Assembly (NCBI GenBank): GCA_017311185.1
Contig: JAESUZ010003505.1
Coordinates: 1,054,001 to 1,118,000 of the forward strand
From: Proteles cristata cristata
Lineage: Eukaryota; Chordata; Mammalia; Carnivora; Hyaenidae
DNA: 64,000 bases
Direction of reading: 5' to 3'
Shown here: piece after piece, positions 36,250 to 48,477 of the stretch
How the letters are laid out: every line of letters starts with the position of its first letter
How positions within the stretch are numbered: position 1 is the first letter of the stretch
The notes under the pieces: model-generated
Seen by the model: only the letters and a program-made list of their open reading frames with translations
Databases searched by the model: none
What the model was told of the DNA's origin: nothing
Translations under genes and position numbers: made by a program

Positions 36250-36345
36250 TTGCTTTGTAGATAGGTGAACTGAGGGCTGATAGCTCAGTAAGTTTCTCAA
36301 GGTAATAGTGATATCAGAATTCAAACTTGGATATGTCCAACTCAC
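36250..36345 (-). mobile_element. MIR SINE fragment, antisense
   Basis: GTAGATAGGTGAACTGAGG, GTAAGTTTCTCAAGGTAATA and CAGAATTCAAACTTGGAT follow the MIR reverse complement. Confidence 0.65.
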
Positions 36346-36599
36346 ACTTTTTTTTCTATTTTAAGCCATGTGTGTACAATAATCAACCATCATGAGGTGG
36401 TTAATTTAATAATTATTTTATTTGCCCTCTTAAAATTTAGAGTTATTTGATAAGGATTTAGATTGTATCGGTCTCTTTAACATGACTTTTTTTAAGTAAG
36501 TGTGACATTTTACCATTCATTCCTTTTCCTCGGTGAATTTCCTCTACTACACAAGAACAATCAAAATCATTCCATTGACTTCTGAACTCATACTTGGGC

Positions 36600-36760
36600 C
36601 ATGTTAGAGCTGTAAGGCCCTTGCAGATCATCTACTCAACCACCATTCAACAGCTGATGCTCAGAGTGCTTCCGTCCAGGTGAATAATCAGGTAGAGGCG
36701 AGGCTGGAACTTTAGCTCAGCACTGGACGCTATTCCATTTCAGTCTTGCCTTGATCTCGC
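36600..36760. mobile_element. Ancient SINE-like remnant
   Basis: CATGTTAGAGCTGTAAGGCC, CAGATCATCTACTCAACCA and GCTGGAACTTTAGCTCAG resemble a common ancient mammalian repeat (ttagagctggaagggacc...agatcatctagtccaacc). The family is not certain. Confidence 0.5.
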
Positions 36761-36955
36761 CCTCAGCGGGTTATCTGAACTGCCCTTAGTGACAGAAGCA
36801 TTCAGCCAGCACTTGTCATCAGTGATGAAAACCATGTCATTTCTCTTTGTCTGAAAATTATGTTTACCACTATGTACTGATCCTCTATTTCTTTCATCTT
36901 CTACTTTCCTCTTAGTTACTTCAAACAAACAAAAGCTGCCCACAGGTTGATTCTT

Positions 36956-37022
36956 AAAGGAAGGGAAGAAGGGAGGGAGGGAGGGAGGAAGGGAGGGTGG
37001 GAGGAAGGAAGGAAGGAAGGAA
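36956..37022 (+). repeat. (GGGA/GGAA)n tract with G-quadruplex motif
   Basis: Purine-only apart from one T. At 36971-36985 four GGG runs are separated by single A bases, and two more GGG runs follow by 37001, a canonical G-quadruplex pattern on the plus strand. Confidence 0.95.
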
Positions 37023-37261
37023 TAACAAGAGGGAATGATAAATGCCTTTTGATTTTATATATTCATTTTTCATCGCTACATTTATGGCTTTACTTGTCAC
37101 CGTGCTTTGTCCAGCTTTCTGTCCCAGAGGTTTGAGCACGCCCCCATGCATCTCCTACATAGCTGATGCTTAGCCCTAGGACCTTCTGGAAACCTAATCC
37201 TAAAACTTCTCCCCTGCACCCCTCACTTTTTCTGTAAATCTTCATTCACAAAACAAACCTA

Positions 37262-37478
37262 GGGGCGCCTGGGTGGCTCAGTCGGTTAAGCATCCAACTT
37301 TAGCTCAGGCCATGATCTTGCAGTTCGTGGGTTCGAGCCCCACATCGGGCTCTGTGCTGACAGCTCAGACCTTGGAGCCTGCTTAGGATTCTGTGTCTCC
37401 CTCTCTCTCTGCCCTCCCTCACTCACACTCTGATTTACTCTCTATCAAAAATAAATAAGCATTCAATTTTTTTTAAAT
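37262..37478 (+). mobile_element. CAN-SINE, near consensus
   Basis: GGGGCGCCTGGGTGGCTCAG head and AAATAAATAAGCATTC tail. Flanks AACAAACCTA (37252-37261) and AGCAAACCTA (37479-37488). Confidence 0.95.
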
Positions 37479-37488
37479 AGCAAACCTA

Positions 37489-38889
37489 TTCAGATCAGCT
37501 ATTGTTGCTGTTTTATTTTTTTTCCTCTACCAAAATTGGCTCCTGTAAACTACCTTTTAGTGTAGTAGTCCTAATTTTTGTCATACAAAACCCGAACATA
37601 CAGAGCACACAGTCTACCGCCTTGTGTCAAATGACACTTGATTACTTCTTGACAGGCTTTGAAGCCACTTCATGCTTCATTGAAAAGTCAGAAGAATTAT
37701 AAAGTTATTAGAACTAACATTTGAATGGAGATTGAAAGGAATACCCTCCAATGCGAGAGTACCCTCAGGATGCTCTGCTATTGCCTTTTGTGACTTAGAA
37801 GCTGCCTAGGGAATCCAGAAAACCAAATATACCACAGAGAATGGAAGGGCGTGGATCTCCACTTGGATAGGCAAACAGAGAGAACAGCTAATGAGCAGGA
37901 GAGAAAGGCAGGAGCCCCCTTCACTCATTGCCCTGACCAACATTTCAGTGTGCTTTTTTCTTTTTCTTTTTCTTTTTTTTTTTTCCTGATTTGCTCCAGG
38001 CTTCTCTGATCTCTTTGAGTATCAGATTTGTGATCCTTTACTAATTTGCTTTGCTAAAGTAAAAATACCTATGGATTGGAGGCAGAGCAGGTGGCCAGAT
38101 GCTACCACACTGCTCGCACCTGTCTCCAGCCAGCCCTGCACATTTATCTGTAAAGAAGACATGGAAAGGCCCGCACGCACACACCGACTCTGACCATATG
38201 CTTAAATCTGCACAAAGCTCTATGAAACATTTCTTCTTTGCAACAAACCTCCTCAAGATTTGCTGAAGGACAAAAGAACACAGATATGGAGCCCTCTCCC
38301 TCCACCTTAAAAAATATAGTCATTGCCCATAATATTTAAAAATAATTACGTAAGGGCATTGTTCTCGTCTGGAAAATGATGCTATGGTGCACATTTCTTT
38401 GCCACCTAAAAAAATTAAAGTATCAAACAACCGACATAACTTTTGTTCTGCCCTGCCTCCAAACAATTTGACTTTTTTCTACCTGGTCTCCAGACAGTTT
38501 GATTTGCCTCCAAAACAAGAACAAGAAAATGCATCTGATTCCTCTTTAAGTGAGAAGGTGGCACAGAACATTGCTATAAAGTAATTGTGTGCAGGCTCAC
38601 ATAGGTCAGTTCTACTTACACATTTTCAGCACTTTGCTTAGAGAAGCCTGAGATTTTTCCCCACTATGAACAAAATCAATCACACGATTGCAAGGTAGAC
38701 TCCCTCTGGCGTCAGATTGGTCACTTTATTTGGAATGAACTGGGGTCCATATTGTCAGCTTTCTAACTTGTCAGCTTTGGAGGCTAAAAATGCAGTTCCT
38801 TTTCCCAAACAAGACGGAAAAAAATCCAATCCTCTGAGCCTTCTAATCTCTTGTCTTTTTTCATTACATGGAATCAAAACAAGAAAGGA
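37489..38889. other. Unique sequence, no gene seen
   Basis: A T-rich pyrimidine run lies at 37954-37985. Nothing else recognisable. Confidence 0.5.
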
Positions 38890-38905
38890 AAGCGTAGCAG
38901 TTTCT

Positions 38906-39149
38906 TTCTTTCTTTTTTTTTTTTAATATTTTTATTTATTTCTAGGAGAGAGAGAGAGAGAGAGAGAGAGGGAGACGGCGTGAGCAGGGGAGGGTCAGAG
39001 AGAGAGGGAGACACAGACTCCGAAATAGGCTCCAGGCTCTGAGCTAGCGGTCAGCATGGAGCCTAACACGGGGCTCGAACCCACGAACCACGAGATCATG
39101 ACCTAAGCGAAAGTCGGACGCCTAACCAGCTAAACCACCCAGGTGCCCC
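38906..39149 (-). mobile_element. CAN-SINE with 16-bp target duplication
   Basis: AAGCGTAGCAGTTTCT (38890-38905) and AAGCGTAGTAGTTTCT (39150-39165) differ at one base. The (GA)n segment runs 38945-38970. Confidence 0.96.
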
Positions 39150-39165
39150 AAGCGTAGTAGTTTCT

Positions 39166-40229
39166 AAACATTCCCACATACAGTAGGACAGTTGTGGGGT
39201 GGATTGTTTTTCAGATTTTTGTTTTATTTGGGGGATGTTCATTTATATGGTAAGTGAATGATCACATTTGCATTTTTAGAGGTAAGAATACATTTTATTG
39301 GGGGGTGGATGATCTGTTTGTGATAAAGCCTGAAAGAGTGAAAACCCACCATTTATAACTAACTATAAGGTAATGCCACAATAATTTCTGCCTTGATCAA
39401 CGAGGGGAAAGATTCTCCTAAGCCACACTTCTGTGGCAATTTTGAACAAGATATAATAACACACAGAGAAGCAAATCCTCCAGACTGGTATTCAGACTTG
39501 ATAATCTCCTTTGTTTTATTTTAAGGCTCAGAAACACAAACTAAGACAATAGGTTTTTCAATTGATTTTGAAATGTAAAAGTATCATAAAAGGAACAAAT
39601 GGAAATGCATAATAAGCAACAAAATGTAGGAGTCTCAAAGAGAAAGAAAAAGCCTCCATTTCATGGTTAGTTGGGTTGAAGATGTTATTGTTGTAGGAAA
39701 CAATGGAATTCTAGAATCACCCTTTTGAAAGTTAACTACTTTGTCTTACTTAAAGGACTCTTCTTCCTGTTAATATTTTGTAGCCCTCAATGTTGATACT
39801 CATTTTCAGCACAGTGTCTGAATTCTCCCTTCCAATATCTTACAATACCTATATTTTTGCAGTTACTTATGTACCAAATTGAGTTATATTCAGTAAATGT
39901 TTATATAAAAATTGGAGAAATTTCCTCAGTACTCTAGGATAATAGAGAAAAAAATAGAAGCTTCAGGGAATGACTCATGAGATATATTTCCCCTTACATA
40001 AGTATAATACAGTACATTTACCTCACAATAAGGAGATATTTTAATTGATTTAAATTCAGGGAAACCCATTATATGCATTATACTATGTTGGGCACCATAC
40101 ATGATATGAAAGAATTATAAAACATGGTTTTTGGGCTCAAGTCACTGGCAGTGTGGTCAGAAGAGAAAAATGATATATGTCAGAAATGTTTAATAGCAAC
40201 ACCATAAATCTTAGATTCTTGTGAGGCAG
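39166..40229. other. Unique AT-rich sequence, no gene seen
   Basis: No gene or clear repeat. Confidence 0.5.
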
Positions 40230-40230
40230 T

Positions 40231-40263
<33 letters not shown>

Positions 40264-40271
40264 CACACACA
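40231..40271. repeat. (AC)20 microsatellite
   Basis: 41 bases of AC with a single G interruption. Confidence 0.97.
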
Positions 40272-40281
40272 TATTTTAACA

Positions 40282-40338
40282 ATAGTAGGTCATTTATTGA
40301 GAACCTTCCATGTGCTAGACTCTGCACTAGTATTTTTC
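40282..40338 (-). mobile_element. MIR-like fragment, antisense
   Basis: GTCATTTATTGAGAACCTTC and CATGTGCTAGACTCTGCACT match the start of the MIR reverse complement. The L1 fragment cuts it off. Confidence 0.5.
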
Positions 40339-40339
40339 A

Positions 40340-40600
40340 TCTTTCTGTTCTTTCTTGAGGTGTAGTTGACCCACAGTGTTGCATTAGTTTCAGGTGCACA
40401 ACATAGAGACCCGACAACTCTCTGTATTATGCTGTTCTTACCACAAGCGCAGCTACCGTCTCCCACATACAACACCATCACATCACCAGTGACTGTGACC
40501 CCTGCACTGTGCCTTTTATTGCCGTGACTTCTTCTTCTTTACCTGCAGGCCTGAGCTCCCCAATCTCTTTTGCCTTTTTCCCCCATCCCCCCCTAAAATT
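40340..40600 (-). mobile_element. LINE-1 (L1M) 3' region, antisense
   Basis: TTCTTGAGGTGTAGTTGACC, TTAGTTTCAGGTGCACAACA and the following phrases match the complement of the L1M 3' UTR, the same segment as at 8101-8483. Confidence 0.7.
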
Positions 40601-41945
40601 TAAAATAATAAATTCAGAAATAGAGCTTTCCAATTCTGTCTCTCCTACTACTTCCTTAGGTAAATTCTCTTGACCTCAGTAAAATAAAGAAGTTGGACTC
40701 GAACTGTATGTAAGTTTCCTTTCAGCATCAACTTGGAAAGAAAAAGCCAGGTATTTAAATATTTGCATAAAGAGGAGGAAGGGAAATTCAAGAAAAGAAA
40801 TCAAATTAGGCTGAGATGCTAAGGAGGACTTCATGGAAGAGGGGAGTCAACCTGGCCTCTCTGAAAGTGGGTTTTCTATTGACCCTCCCTTTTTCACTGA
40901 ACTCGTACAACGCACTTGTAGCAAATAAAGTAGCTGGTGTGGGTGTCCCTGAAAGCTTGACTAGGAAGTAAGTAGAGACAAAAAGACTTCATTTAAAAAA
41001 ATAATGTGCCCATCTTAGTTTCTTTGCTTTATTTCCATGACATCATCAAAAGGAATGTCTAAAAGTTAAAGATATGTCGTAAAGATAGCCCCATGGACAA
41101 CATATAGGAAAATGTCAGAGTAGAAATGTGTTATATTACTAAAACTGATTAATATTATTCTTATGAAGTCTATCTATGTCTGTGTTCATTTCTTTAAGCC
41201 TCTTATCATTTTGGTTTTAGCCATGAGTTCCCCAAGGTGCGTTGTTGCCAGAGTAGGGGTGTAGTGCTTTGGGAGATTTTAACAACACTTCTAACCATCA
41301 CAACACCGTAGAATTAACTACCAACAAAAGCGTACAAAGAGTTATTTACAATAGTGGCCAGACAGATTTAATGATAAATGTCCTTACAATTATTTGCTAC
41401 TGCAAGAATAGCTAAATTCTGGCAAAGCTTGACTCCAGGAAGCCAAAGCCACCAACCACTGTGATGGCTTCCAGGAGATAGCATGATTCATTGGGCAAGC
41501 CATGCCAACTTGTACCTGGAATCCTTGGGAACTCGTTTCTTTCTCACAGTCCTCTGTGGCCACTCAGCTGCCTCACTGTCCAGCGAGCAAGTTGAGAAGG
41601 ACCGTCATCAGTGAGAGTTTAGTGTCTCCAAAGAATTTGTCAATAATCTTACAAATACACTTTCTTACCTTCTTTATTCTTTGTACCTTTACAGTACTAT
41701 GTTACCAGATATGGTCAAGTCTCCCTAGAAATGCAGTGCCTGAAAGAATATTAGATTAAACAAGCATGTTCAGAAAATCCGGTGTCTAGGAAAAAATATA
41801 AGCCCTAATGTAAATACTGGCCACCTTGTCTGTGAGGGAAAATGTTCCAAGATCCCCAGTGGTTGCTTAAAACTGTAGATAGTACCAAACCCTATATATA
41901 CTGTGTTTGTCCCTATATATATGTACCTCTGATAAAGTTTAGTTT
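40601..41945. other. Unique sequence, no gene seen
   Basis: No gene. A hairpin-forming pair CCAGGAAGCCA / TGGCTTCCAGG lies at 41435-41475. Confidence 0.5.
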
Positions 41946-41962
41946 ATAAATTAGACACAGTA

Positions 41963-42187
41963 TGGGGCACCTGGGTGGCTCAGTCGGTTAAGCATCTGAC
42001 TTCAGCTCAGGTCATTGTCTCGCGGTTTGTAGGTTTGGGCCTCGTGTTGGGCTCTGTGCTGGAAGCTAGCTCAGAGCCTGGAGCCTGTCTTCGGATTCTG
42101 TCACTCCCTCTCTCTCTGACCCTCCCCTACTCATGCTGTCTCCATCTCTCTCTGTCTCTCAAAAATAAATAAAACATAAATAAATAA
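41963..42187 (+). mobile_element. CAN-SINE with perfect 17-bp target duplication
   Basis: Head GGGGCACCTGGGTGGCTCAG, near-consensus body, tail of AAATA repeats. ATAAATTAGACACAGTA is exact at 41946-41962 and 42188-42204. A young copy. Confidence 0.97.
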
Positions 42188-42204
42188 ATAAATTAGACAC
42201 AGTA

Positions 42205-42823
42205 GGATCTTAATAACAACTAATAATAAAATAGAACAATTATAGCACTGTACTGTAATAAAGGTTAAGTGAATGTGGTATCTCTCAACATATTTTTTGT
42301 ACTCACCTTTCTTATGATGATGTGAGGTGATGAAATGGTTATGTGACGAGAAGAGGTGAGGTGAATAACATAGGCACTGTACTGTAGCAATGGGTGACAG
42401 TTGACCTTCTCATGACTCATACAAAGGGAAATCATCTGCTTCCAGACCATGATTGACCACAGTTTTACATGGGAAGTAAAACTGTGAATAAGGGGGGAAT
42501 GCTGTATGTTTAAAAACATGAATAATTGTTTCTACCACATTAAGAATAGATACAAATCTGAGGGCTGTCAATGGATCTAATACTCAGTTGGTACCTCAGT
42601 TTCTTCAAGGACCATTGCATTAGAATTTAAGAAGATGAGAATATTTTAAGCGTGGAGGTTTTCTTTAATATGGTCCTCTCTGAGACCCATTAAAATTTCT
42701 GAGGATTTTCATATTTTTATTACTGTTAAATATTATTCTACATCAACTATTAATAACTGAAAAAATACAAAAGGCATTGGTCAATGTATACATCTTGTCC
42801 ATCACCTAAGATAGTTTAACAGT
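42205..42823. other. Unique sequence, no gene seen
   Basis: Contains GTGAGGTGATGAAATGG and GAGGTGAGGTGAATAAC, a weak local repeat. No gene. Confidence 0.5.
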
Positions 42824-43035
42824 GAGGTGCCTGGGTGGCTCAGTTCATTAAGCACCTGACTTCAGCTCAGGTCATGATCTCACAGTGTGTGAGTTGGAGC
42901 TCCACTTCCTGGCCTATCCTGACAGTTCAGAGCCTGGAACCTCTTTAAGATTCCATGTCTCCCCCTCTCTGCCCCTCACCCACTTGTGCTCTGTCTCTTT
43001 CTCAAAAATAAATAAACATTATTTTTAAAATAAAA
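42824..43035 (+). mobile_element. CAN-SINE
   Basis: GAGGTGCCTGGGTGGCTCAG head, tail AAATAAATAAACATTATTTT. Flanks GATAGTTTAACAG and AGTAGTTTAATGG. Confidence 0.92.
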
Positions 43036-43155
43036 AGTAGTTTAATGGAAAATAAAAATTATTACTCTCAGAGATGATACTGTTTTATGGCAAATACTTT
43101 GTATTTTGGATAACTTTATGCCCTGTAGTAACCATCTTTTTGGACTTTCATTCTT

Positions 43156-43383
43156 TTTAAAAAAATTTTTAATGTTTTATTTATTTCTGAGAGAGAGAGA
43201 GAGAGAGAGACAGCATGAGCAGGGGAGGGTCAGAGGGAGGGAGACACAGAATCGGAAGCAGGCTCCAGGCTCTGAGCTGGCAGTCAGCACAGAGCCCAAC
43301 GCAGGGCTCAAACCCACGAACCATGAGATCATGACCTGAGCCGAAGTTGGACACTTAACTGACTGAGCCACCCAGGCGCCCCA
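43156..43383 (-). mobile_element. CAN-SINE, antisense
   Basis: TGGACTTTCATTCTT (43141-43155) and TGAACTTTTATTCTT (43384-43398) form a 15-bp duplication with two changes. Open frames of 64-77 codons on both strands here are SINE artefacts. Confidence 0.96.
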
Positions 43384-43398
43384 TGAACTTTTATTCTT

Positions 43399-43665
43399 AA
43401 TACTAGCATTTATTTTTGTGAAAATTTTTACTTTATCAAGTATTCAGGTTTCCACATTAAATTTATTTGTTTTCCCTCCATCTGGTATGCTTAATAGTCT
43501 TTGTTTTGGAATGTCATATTTTAATTTTTATATAGTGACATTTATCTATGTAAAATTATTTTACTATGTTGCAAAATGTTCAAAACCTTGCTTTCAGTTT
43601 TATCACCTCTGGTTTTCTAAAGAAATAAGCCATTCTTAATGATGTTACATTTATTAAAAGATGTC
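43399..43665. other. Unique AT-rich spacer
   Basis: No gene or clear repeat. Confidence 0.5.
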
Positions 43666-43680
43666 TAAATATTAAATATA

Positions 43681-43898
43681 GGGGCACCTGGGTGGCTCAG
43701 TCGGTTAAGCATCCGACTTCGGCTCAGCTTATGATCTCACACTTGTGAGTTCGAGCCCCGCGTGGGACTCTGTGCTGACAGCTCTGAGCCTAGAGCCTGT
43801 TTCAGATTCTGTGTCCCTCTCTTACTCTGCCCCTCACCCACTCATGCTCTGTCTCTCTCTCTCTCAAGAATAAATTTTTAAAAAACCTTAAAAATAAA
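43681..43898 (+). mobile_element. CAN-SINE with perfect 15-bp target duplication
   Basis: TAAATATTAAATATA is exact at 43666-43680 and 43899-43913. Near-consensus head GGGGCACCTGGGTGGCTCAG. Confidence 0.96.
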
Positions 43899-43913
43899 TA
43901 AATATTAAATATA

Positions 43914-45369
43914 ATTGATTAGATGTAGAATTCTACACACTTAAAAGAAGAATTTGAATTGTATTTTAGAGAAGATAAATTTTCAAAAATCAGTCATCAG
44001 TATAAAATTACCTTCCCTTTTTTAATACAAAAGAATGTAGAATTCCCTTTCTTTCTTTTTCCCTTTAGGATATACAATTCACTGAGAAACTTTAATAAAA
44101 GCATCTTTGTGGGATGCCCCAACATCCCATAAGGATATTCTCTATAGTATGTATATAGCCAGTTGATACTTTTTCAGGGTTTCCGTTTGAAAACGTGTTA
44201 TATATAAGAGGGATCAATAGGTGGACAGACTCTTGTCTGTAATCACCTCCTATTTGTTTTGTAAAATGAAAAATATAATCTCTGGAACAAACATTTCTCC
44301 TCATCATGAAAACCTTGGGAACATATATCTTGAGGATATATAGTCCCTTTTTTTTGTTTGTTTTTTATTATAGAAGTCAAGTGCTGTATGTTTAGGTCAA
44401 TAATCTGCATTAAGAAAACAATAGTCAAGGAGGGATAGTACAAATGCCTAACGTGTTCTGGTAGTTGAAAATAACAATACAGTGGGAAATACACTGAACC
44501 ATATGTAGCCTGTATATTTCAACATTTTGCAAAGTCAGCTACTCTTCCCACGCACAAATGTGCTACAGCTGATTTTACAAAATAGCCAGCAGTCTTTGCC
44601 CAAGTCCCCGATTCAGCAGCTGGCTCACATATTTTACTATGAAAAATGAGGATTAATTGATGAGAATGTTGACCTTCCTTCCAAAGAATCACACTTTTTA
44701 AATGTAGCATCTTTATTTGCATTGGCAGCTGAGTATCATCTGGCTTACATGTTGGTATTTTTAAGCTAAAGAGTGGACAGGAAAGGCCACAACATGCACA
44801 TGAATTTAACAAGAACAAGAAAAAAATATGAATCGCGTAGTCAGTTTCTTACTAGTTTTTATAGCTGCTGTTCCCTTCTCTGTTTTCAGCTATGAACTGA
44901 AAAATAATTTTGGCCAATGACCATGTTTGCTTTGAAAATTATTTGATCTTATCCATTTCTGTACACTGATGGAAACCAGATATTTTCTATGTAAAATGAT
45001 TTAAAAAGCAGATAAAATTATCCTATACGCAAACTATTGATGCACTGTAAATCCAATAGATGTATGCTGGGCGCTGGAAAGATGACAGAGATTAATTAGG
45101 TGTGAATTTCATTTTCAAGGAAATATTGGTCATTAGGGAGAAAAGACACATATTCAAATGACTATGGCCCCTGCAAATAACTTGCTTTGTCACATTAGAC
45201 AAACAAATTCAGTTCTGTGGTCCTCTGCTTCTCTACATGTGAAATAGTTCAAGTATCCTTCTAGGTTGCAAATTCTATGAATCCATAGTTGTTTTAAATC
45301 TCAGAAATGTAAGTACATATAAGACATATGTTTAGACTTAAAAGGCAGTTTCACTAAGTTTTTCTGGCT
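43914..45369. other. Unique AT-rich sequence, no gene seen
   Basis: Overlapping minus-strand frames of 71-99 codons at 44092-44818 carry no recognisable domain. Confidence 0.5.
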
Positions 45370-46200
45370 CCAGTATGATTGTTTTAACTTTGCATTATAA
45401 CAGTTTTCAGATACACAGAAAATGAAAGGGGATAGGGTCATAAATACCGTATATCTCATACACTAGATTAATAAGTATAATTTCTTTCCCTGAAATACTT
45501 GAGCGTAGATTACAGACAGCATGACATTTCACTCCTAAATACTTCCTTACAAATCCATTATCACACCTCACAAAATTAACAAGGATTCCTTCATATCAAC
45601 TTTTATCAGCTCATGTTTATGGCTTCTTAATTGTTCCTAAGTATCTCTTACTGAAGGATCTAATCAGTGTCCGTGAGCTGCATTTTGGTATTGCCTGTCT
45701 TTCAGCCTAGGCTGCTCTCACATCTCTCCCACCTGATTCTCTGGTAATCGTTGTTCATCTTAGTGGGACAGACGTGTCCACGTTGTTGGATCTATTGTTG
45801 CCCTTAAAGAATGTTCTGCCTTCTGGACTTGCCTTTGGTTTCTTCTCTATGTGTTTTACTTCTGTAAACTTGAAATTAGGCTCCCAGGTTTGATCAGAAG
45901 CCAATTTAGACATTTTGAGGACTTCATAAGTAGGACTGTATACTACACATTGGGTCACACAGGCTATTTCTCTTAGTCATGACACAATTGATCACTGAGT
46001 TAAGAGGGTGATAAGCTATATTTCTCATTGTAGAGTCCCCCCTGGCATTTTTGCTTAAGATTATCATTTACTTTTTTTTTTTTTTTTTTTTTTTAGCTAG
46101 TATCTATGATTACCAATTGGTAGTTCTCTAAAATGTCTGGGTAAATGTGTTACCTTGGCAATCTTATTTATAACATTCAAAAAATATGGGCATAATCAGA
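45370..46200 (-). mobile_element. Old LINE-1 (L1M-like), antisense
   Basis: TACTTGAGCGTAGATTACAG, TCACTCCTAAATACTTCC, CTTACTGAAGGATCTAATC and GCATTTTGGTATTGCC follow the complement of an old L1 3' region (gagagtaagttgcagacat...cccctaaatacttc...aaaggatccaatcc). A run of 23 T at 46072-46094. Confidence 0.6.
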
Positions 46201-46432
46201 GCATTTACTCTCTGATACCGTCTTTAAGGGGCAGAAGGATAAAGAGAATAAGATAATCTTTTCATATGAAATAACTCTTCCCCGTAGAGTCAGGATCTTT
46301 GTCTTTATTTTATTTTCTAGGGGATGTCATGCTCAGGTCCTTCTCCTCATACTGTTTTACAGAAGCAACCTTTTGAAATGCTTGCTAGAAAGTAGTATTT
46401 AATTAAATTTTTAAAATATATAAAGAACTAGT

Positions 46433-46460
46433 TTTTGTTTGTTTGTTTGTTTGTTTTTAA
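46433..46460. repeat. (GTTT)n short microsatellite
   Basis: About five GTTT units immediately left of the LTR insertion site. Confidence 0.9.
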
Positions 46461-46468
46461 TAATTAGC

Positions 46469-47230
46469 TGCCGTAGACCCTAAGTCTAAAGTTCTCTCTT
46501 GTCCAGCAAGAGAGCAGATGCAGGATTAAAAGCGAGAGAGGGCTAATGTCTGGGAAAAGACAAGAGCCCAAAATAAGGGTCCTTGCCCTGTTTTTACTAG
46601 GAGCAGAAGGCTTACAACATGGTGATGGATGTACACAAAGAGACAATAAATATGTGAACATTTACTCATGGACGTGAGGAAAAGGGGGTCTTGAAGACAT
46701 TCGGGGTTAGAGTTTGGGTTAATACCAAACAAAATCCTGGCATTGGGCAGCCTGGAGAAAGGTTGTTTACAGGGTACATGAGGCACCACCTCTGTTTACC
46801 TTAGATAGCCTCGGGGATAAGGCAGGCAAAGCAGAACCTCAGGGTTAACAAGGCACCTTTTCTTTTGTTAATCATCTCCACTTTGGGCAGCTTTTCCGGC
46901 AGCTCAGCAGTCTATAGCCCTATTTCCTGCTTACCTTTTTTTCCTCCCTTCCTGTGAAAGCAGCTTTCTGCTATAGTACTAAATTGGGGAGCACTTTATG
47001 CCCTGAATACCTAATCTTGTTTATTTCATATACCTATGTTCTATATCGGGGCCTTCTCCCCCGCCCCCCGTCCGCCCTCTCCATACTGGGGCTTCTGCCC
47101 CACCTTCTCTATACTTATTTACCTAATCTTGTTTACTCAAGCTTGGGTGTGGGCATCCCATGGCTTTGTACTTCTTTATGCCTGTTAACCCCTTGGTGCA
47201 AGCACTGGAATCCATAAGCTTATTCCTCCA
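46469..47230 (-). mobile_element. Probable solo LTR of an endogenous retrovirus
   Basis: A 762-bp block begins TG and ends CA and is flanked by the same six bases, ATTAGC, at 46463-46468 and 47231-47236. A 6-bp duplication with TG...CA ends is typical of class II (ERVK-like) LTRs. On the minus strand it contains AATAAA (complement at 47020-47025) and ends in a purine/pyrimidine-mixed segment like other class II LTRs. A 16-mer TACCTAATCTTGTTTA occurs twice (47008-47023, 47120-47135). No gag, pol or env is present, so a full provirus was lost by LTR recombination. The class is inference. Confidence 0.65.
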
Positions 47231-47236
47231 ATTAGC

Positions 47237-48477
47237 CAGAGAGTACAGTTTCAATATGAATGCTCATAGGCCTTTATAAATAAAAAACGAACTCAATGTT
47301 ATAGTTTAAATTCAGAATATAGTAGACTCTTCCAGTAGGTATGCACTAACATACTTAAGATATTATAATGGCTTCAGTGGTATGGGACTGAAAACTGTAC
47401 TACTGTGTATTTTAATTAACGCAATATGATTTCAGTCGTATCTTCAATATATAGAGTCATACAAATATGAAGCTAGTCTTGCTATGTCGAGTCACAATTC
47501 CTGCTGAATTTCTCCCTCCCTCAACATAATTGTAGCAGACCTTGCCCATGTTTCATCCCATTCCTTTGATCATTCAGTACTTTGCTCCATTTCCCAGCAT
47601 TTCCCCCATGTGATTAAACTGCCATCTGCCATTGTGGCAGCTGATTTACTAGAGTCCGTTTATCGGCAAGTTTCATTTACTTTTCTCTATCAGTTCCCCA
47701 CTTCCTCACCAATGTTCCCACCATCTCTCAAACAAACCATTTAGACTCAAATCCTTGTCTCACATTTGCTTCTAGAAAACACCCAAATTGAGACAGCCAC
47801 CTTTATTCTGGGCATAGTTAACTATAAAAATTTGAAAGTGTAAGGCCTATGTTACCTCCACTCTTGTTCATTCATGTACAGATCAACCAGCAGGAAACAT
47901 CATTCTTTCTTCTCTCTCTAATTGACAGATGTCCATATCCATTTTTTACATTTAGTTTTAATTATAATAAATTGTATACATATAAAGAATAACATAGTTC
48001 TAAAAAGCTTGTTAATTTTTAATCTGAAAACACATGTGTTTGTTTGTTTTTTAGTTTCTTGTTGATATGTTTACTTTGTTTCTCAAATCCTTCATTTTCT
48101 CAATATTGTGTTCTCTGGAGGCACTCAGTTTAGCTTTTACACTGGATTCTTATGGGATATGCCTCAACAACTCTTAATCATAGGACTATAATGTAATTTC
48201 TTTGGTGTTAGATTTTCATCATCGTCTTCTCATTCCCCAAAATGGAAGAGGAAGATTTAGCTTTCTTCCTTGGTACAGTGATGCATGGATGCATAGACCC
48301 TTCTGTCCCCCAGTCCTCTTAATATATTTACATGATAATTCAGGTTAAATATCCATTGTTTACATTGAGCAGACTGTGGAAACACTACTGACAGCAGAAC
48401 TTTATAGTGATTATTCTTTCTTATTAATTTGGGTTTCCTTAGGAATTAATAATTATCCTAAGTTTTAAAAATGTTAC
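47237..48477. other. Unique sequence, no gene seen
   Basis: No gene. There is no firm repeat. Confidence 0.5.
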
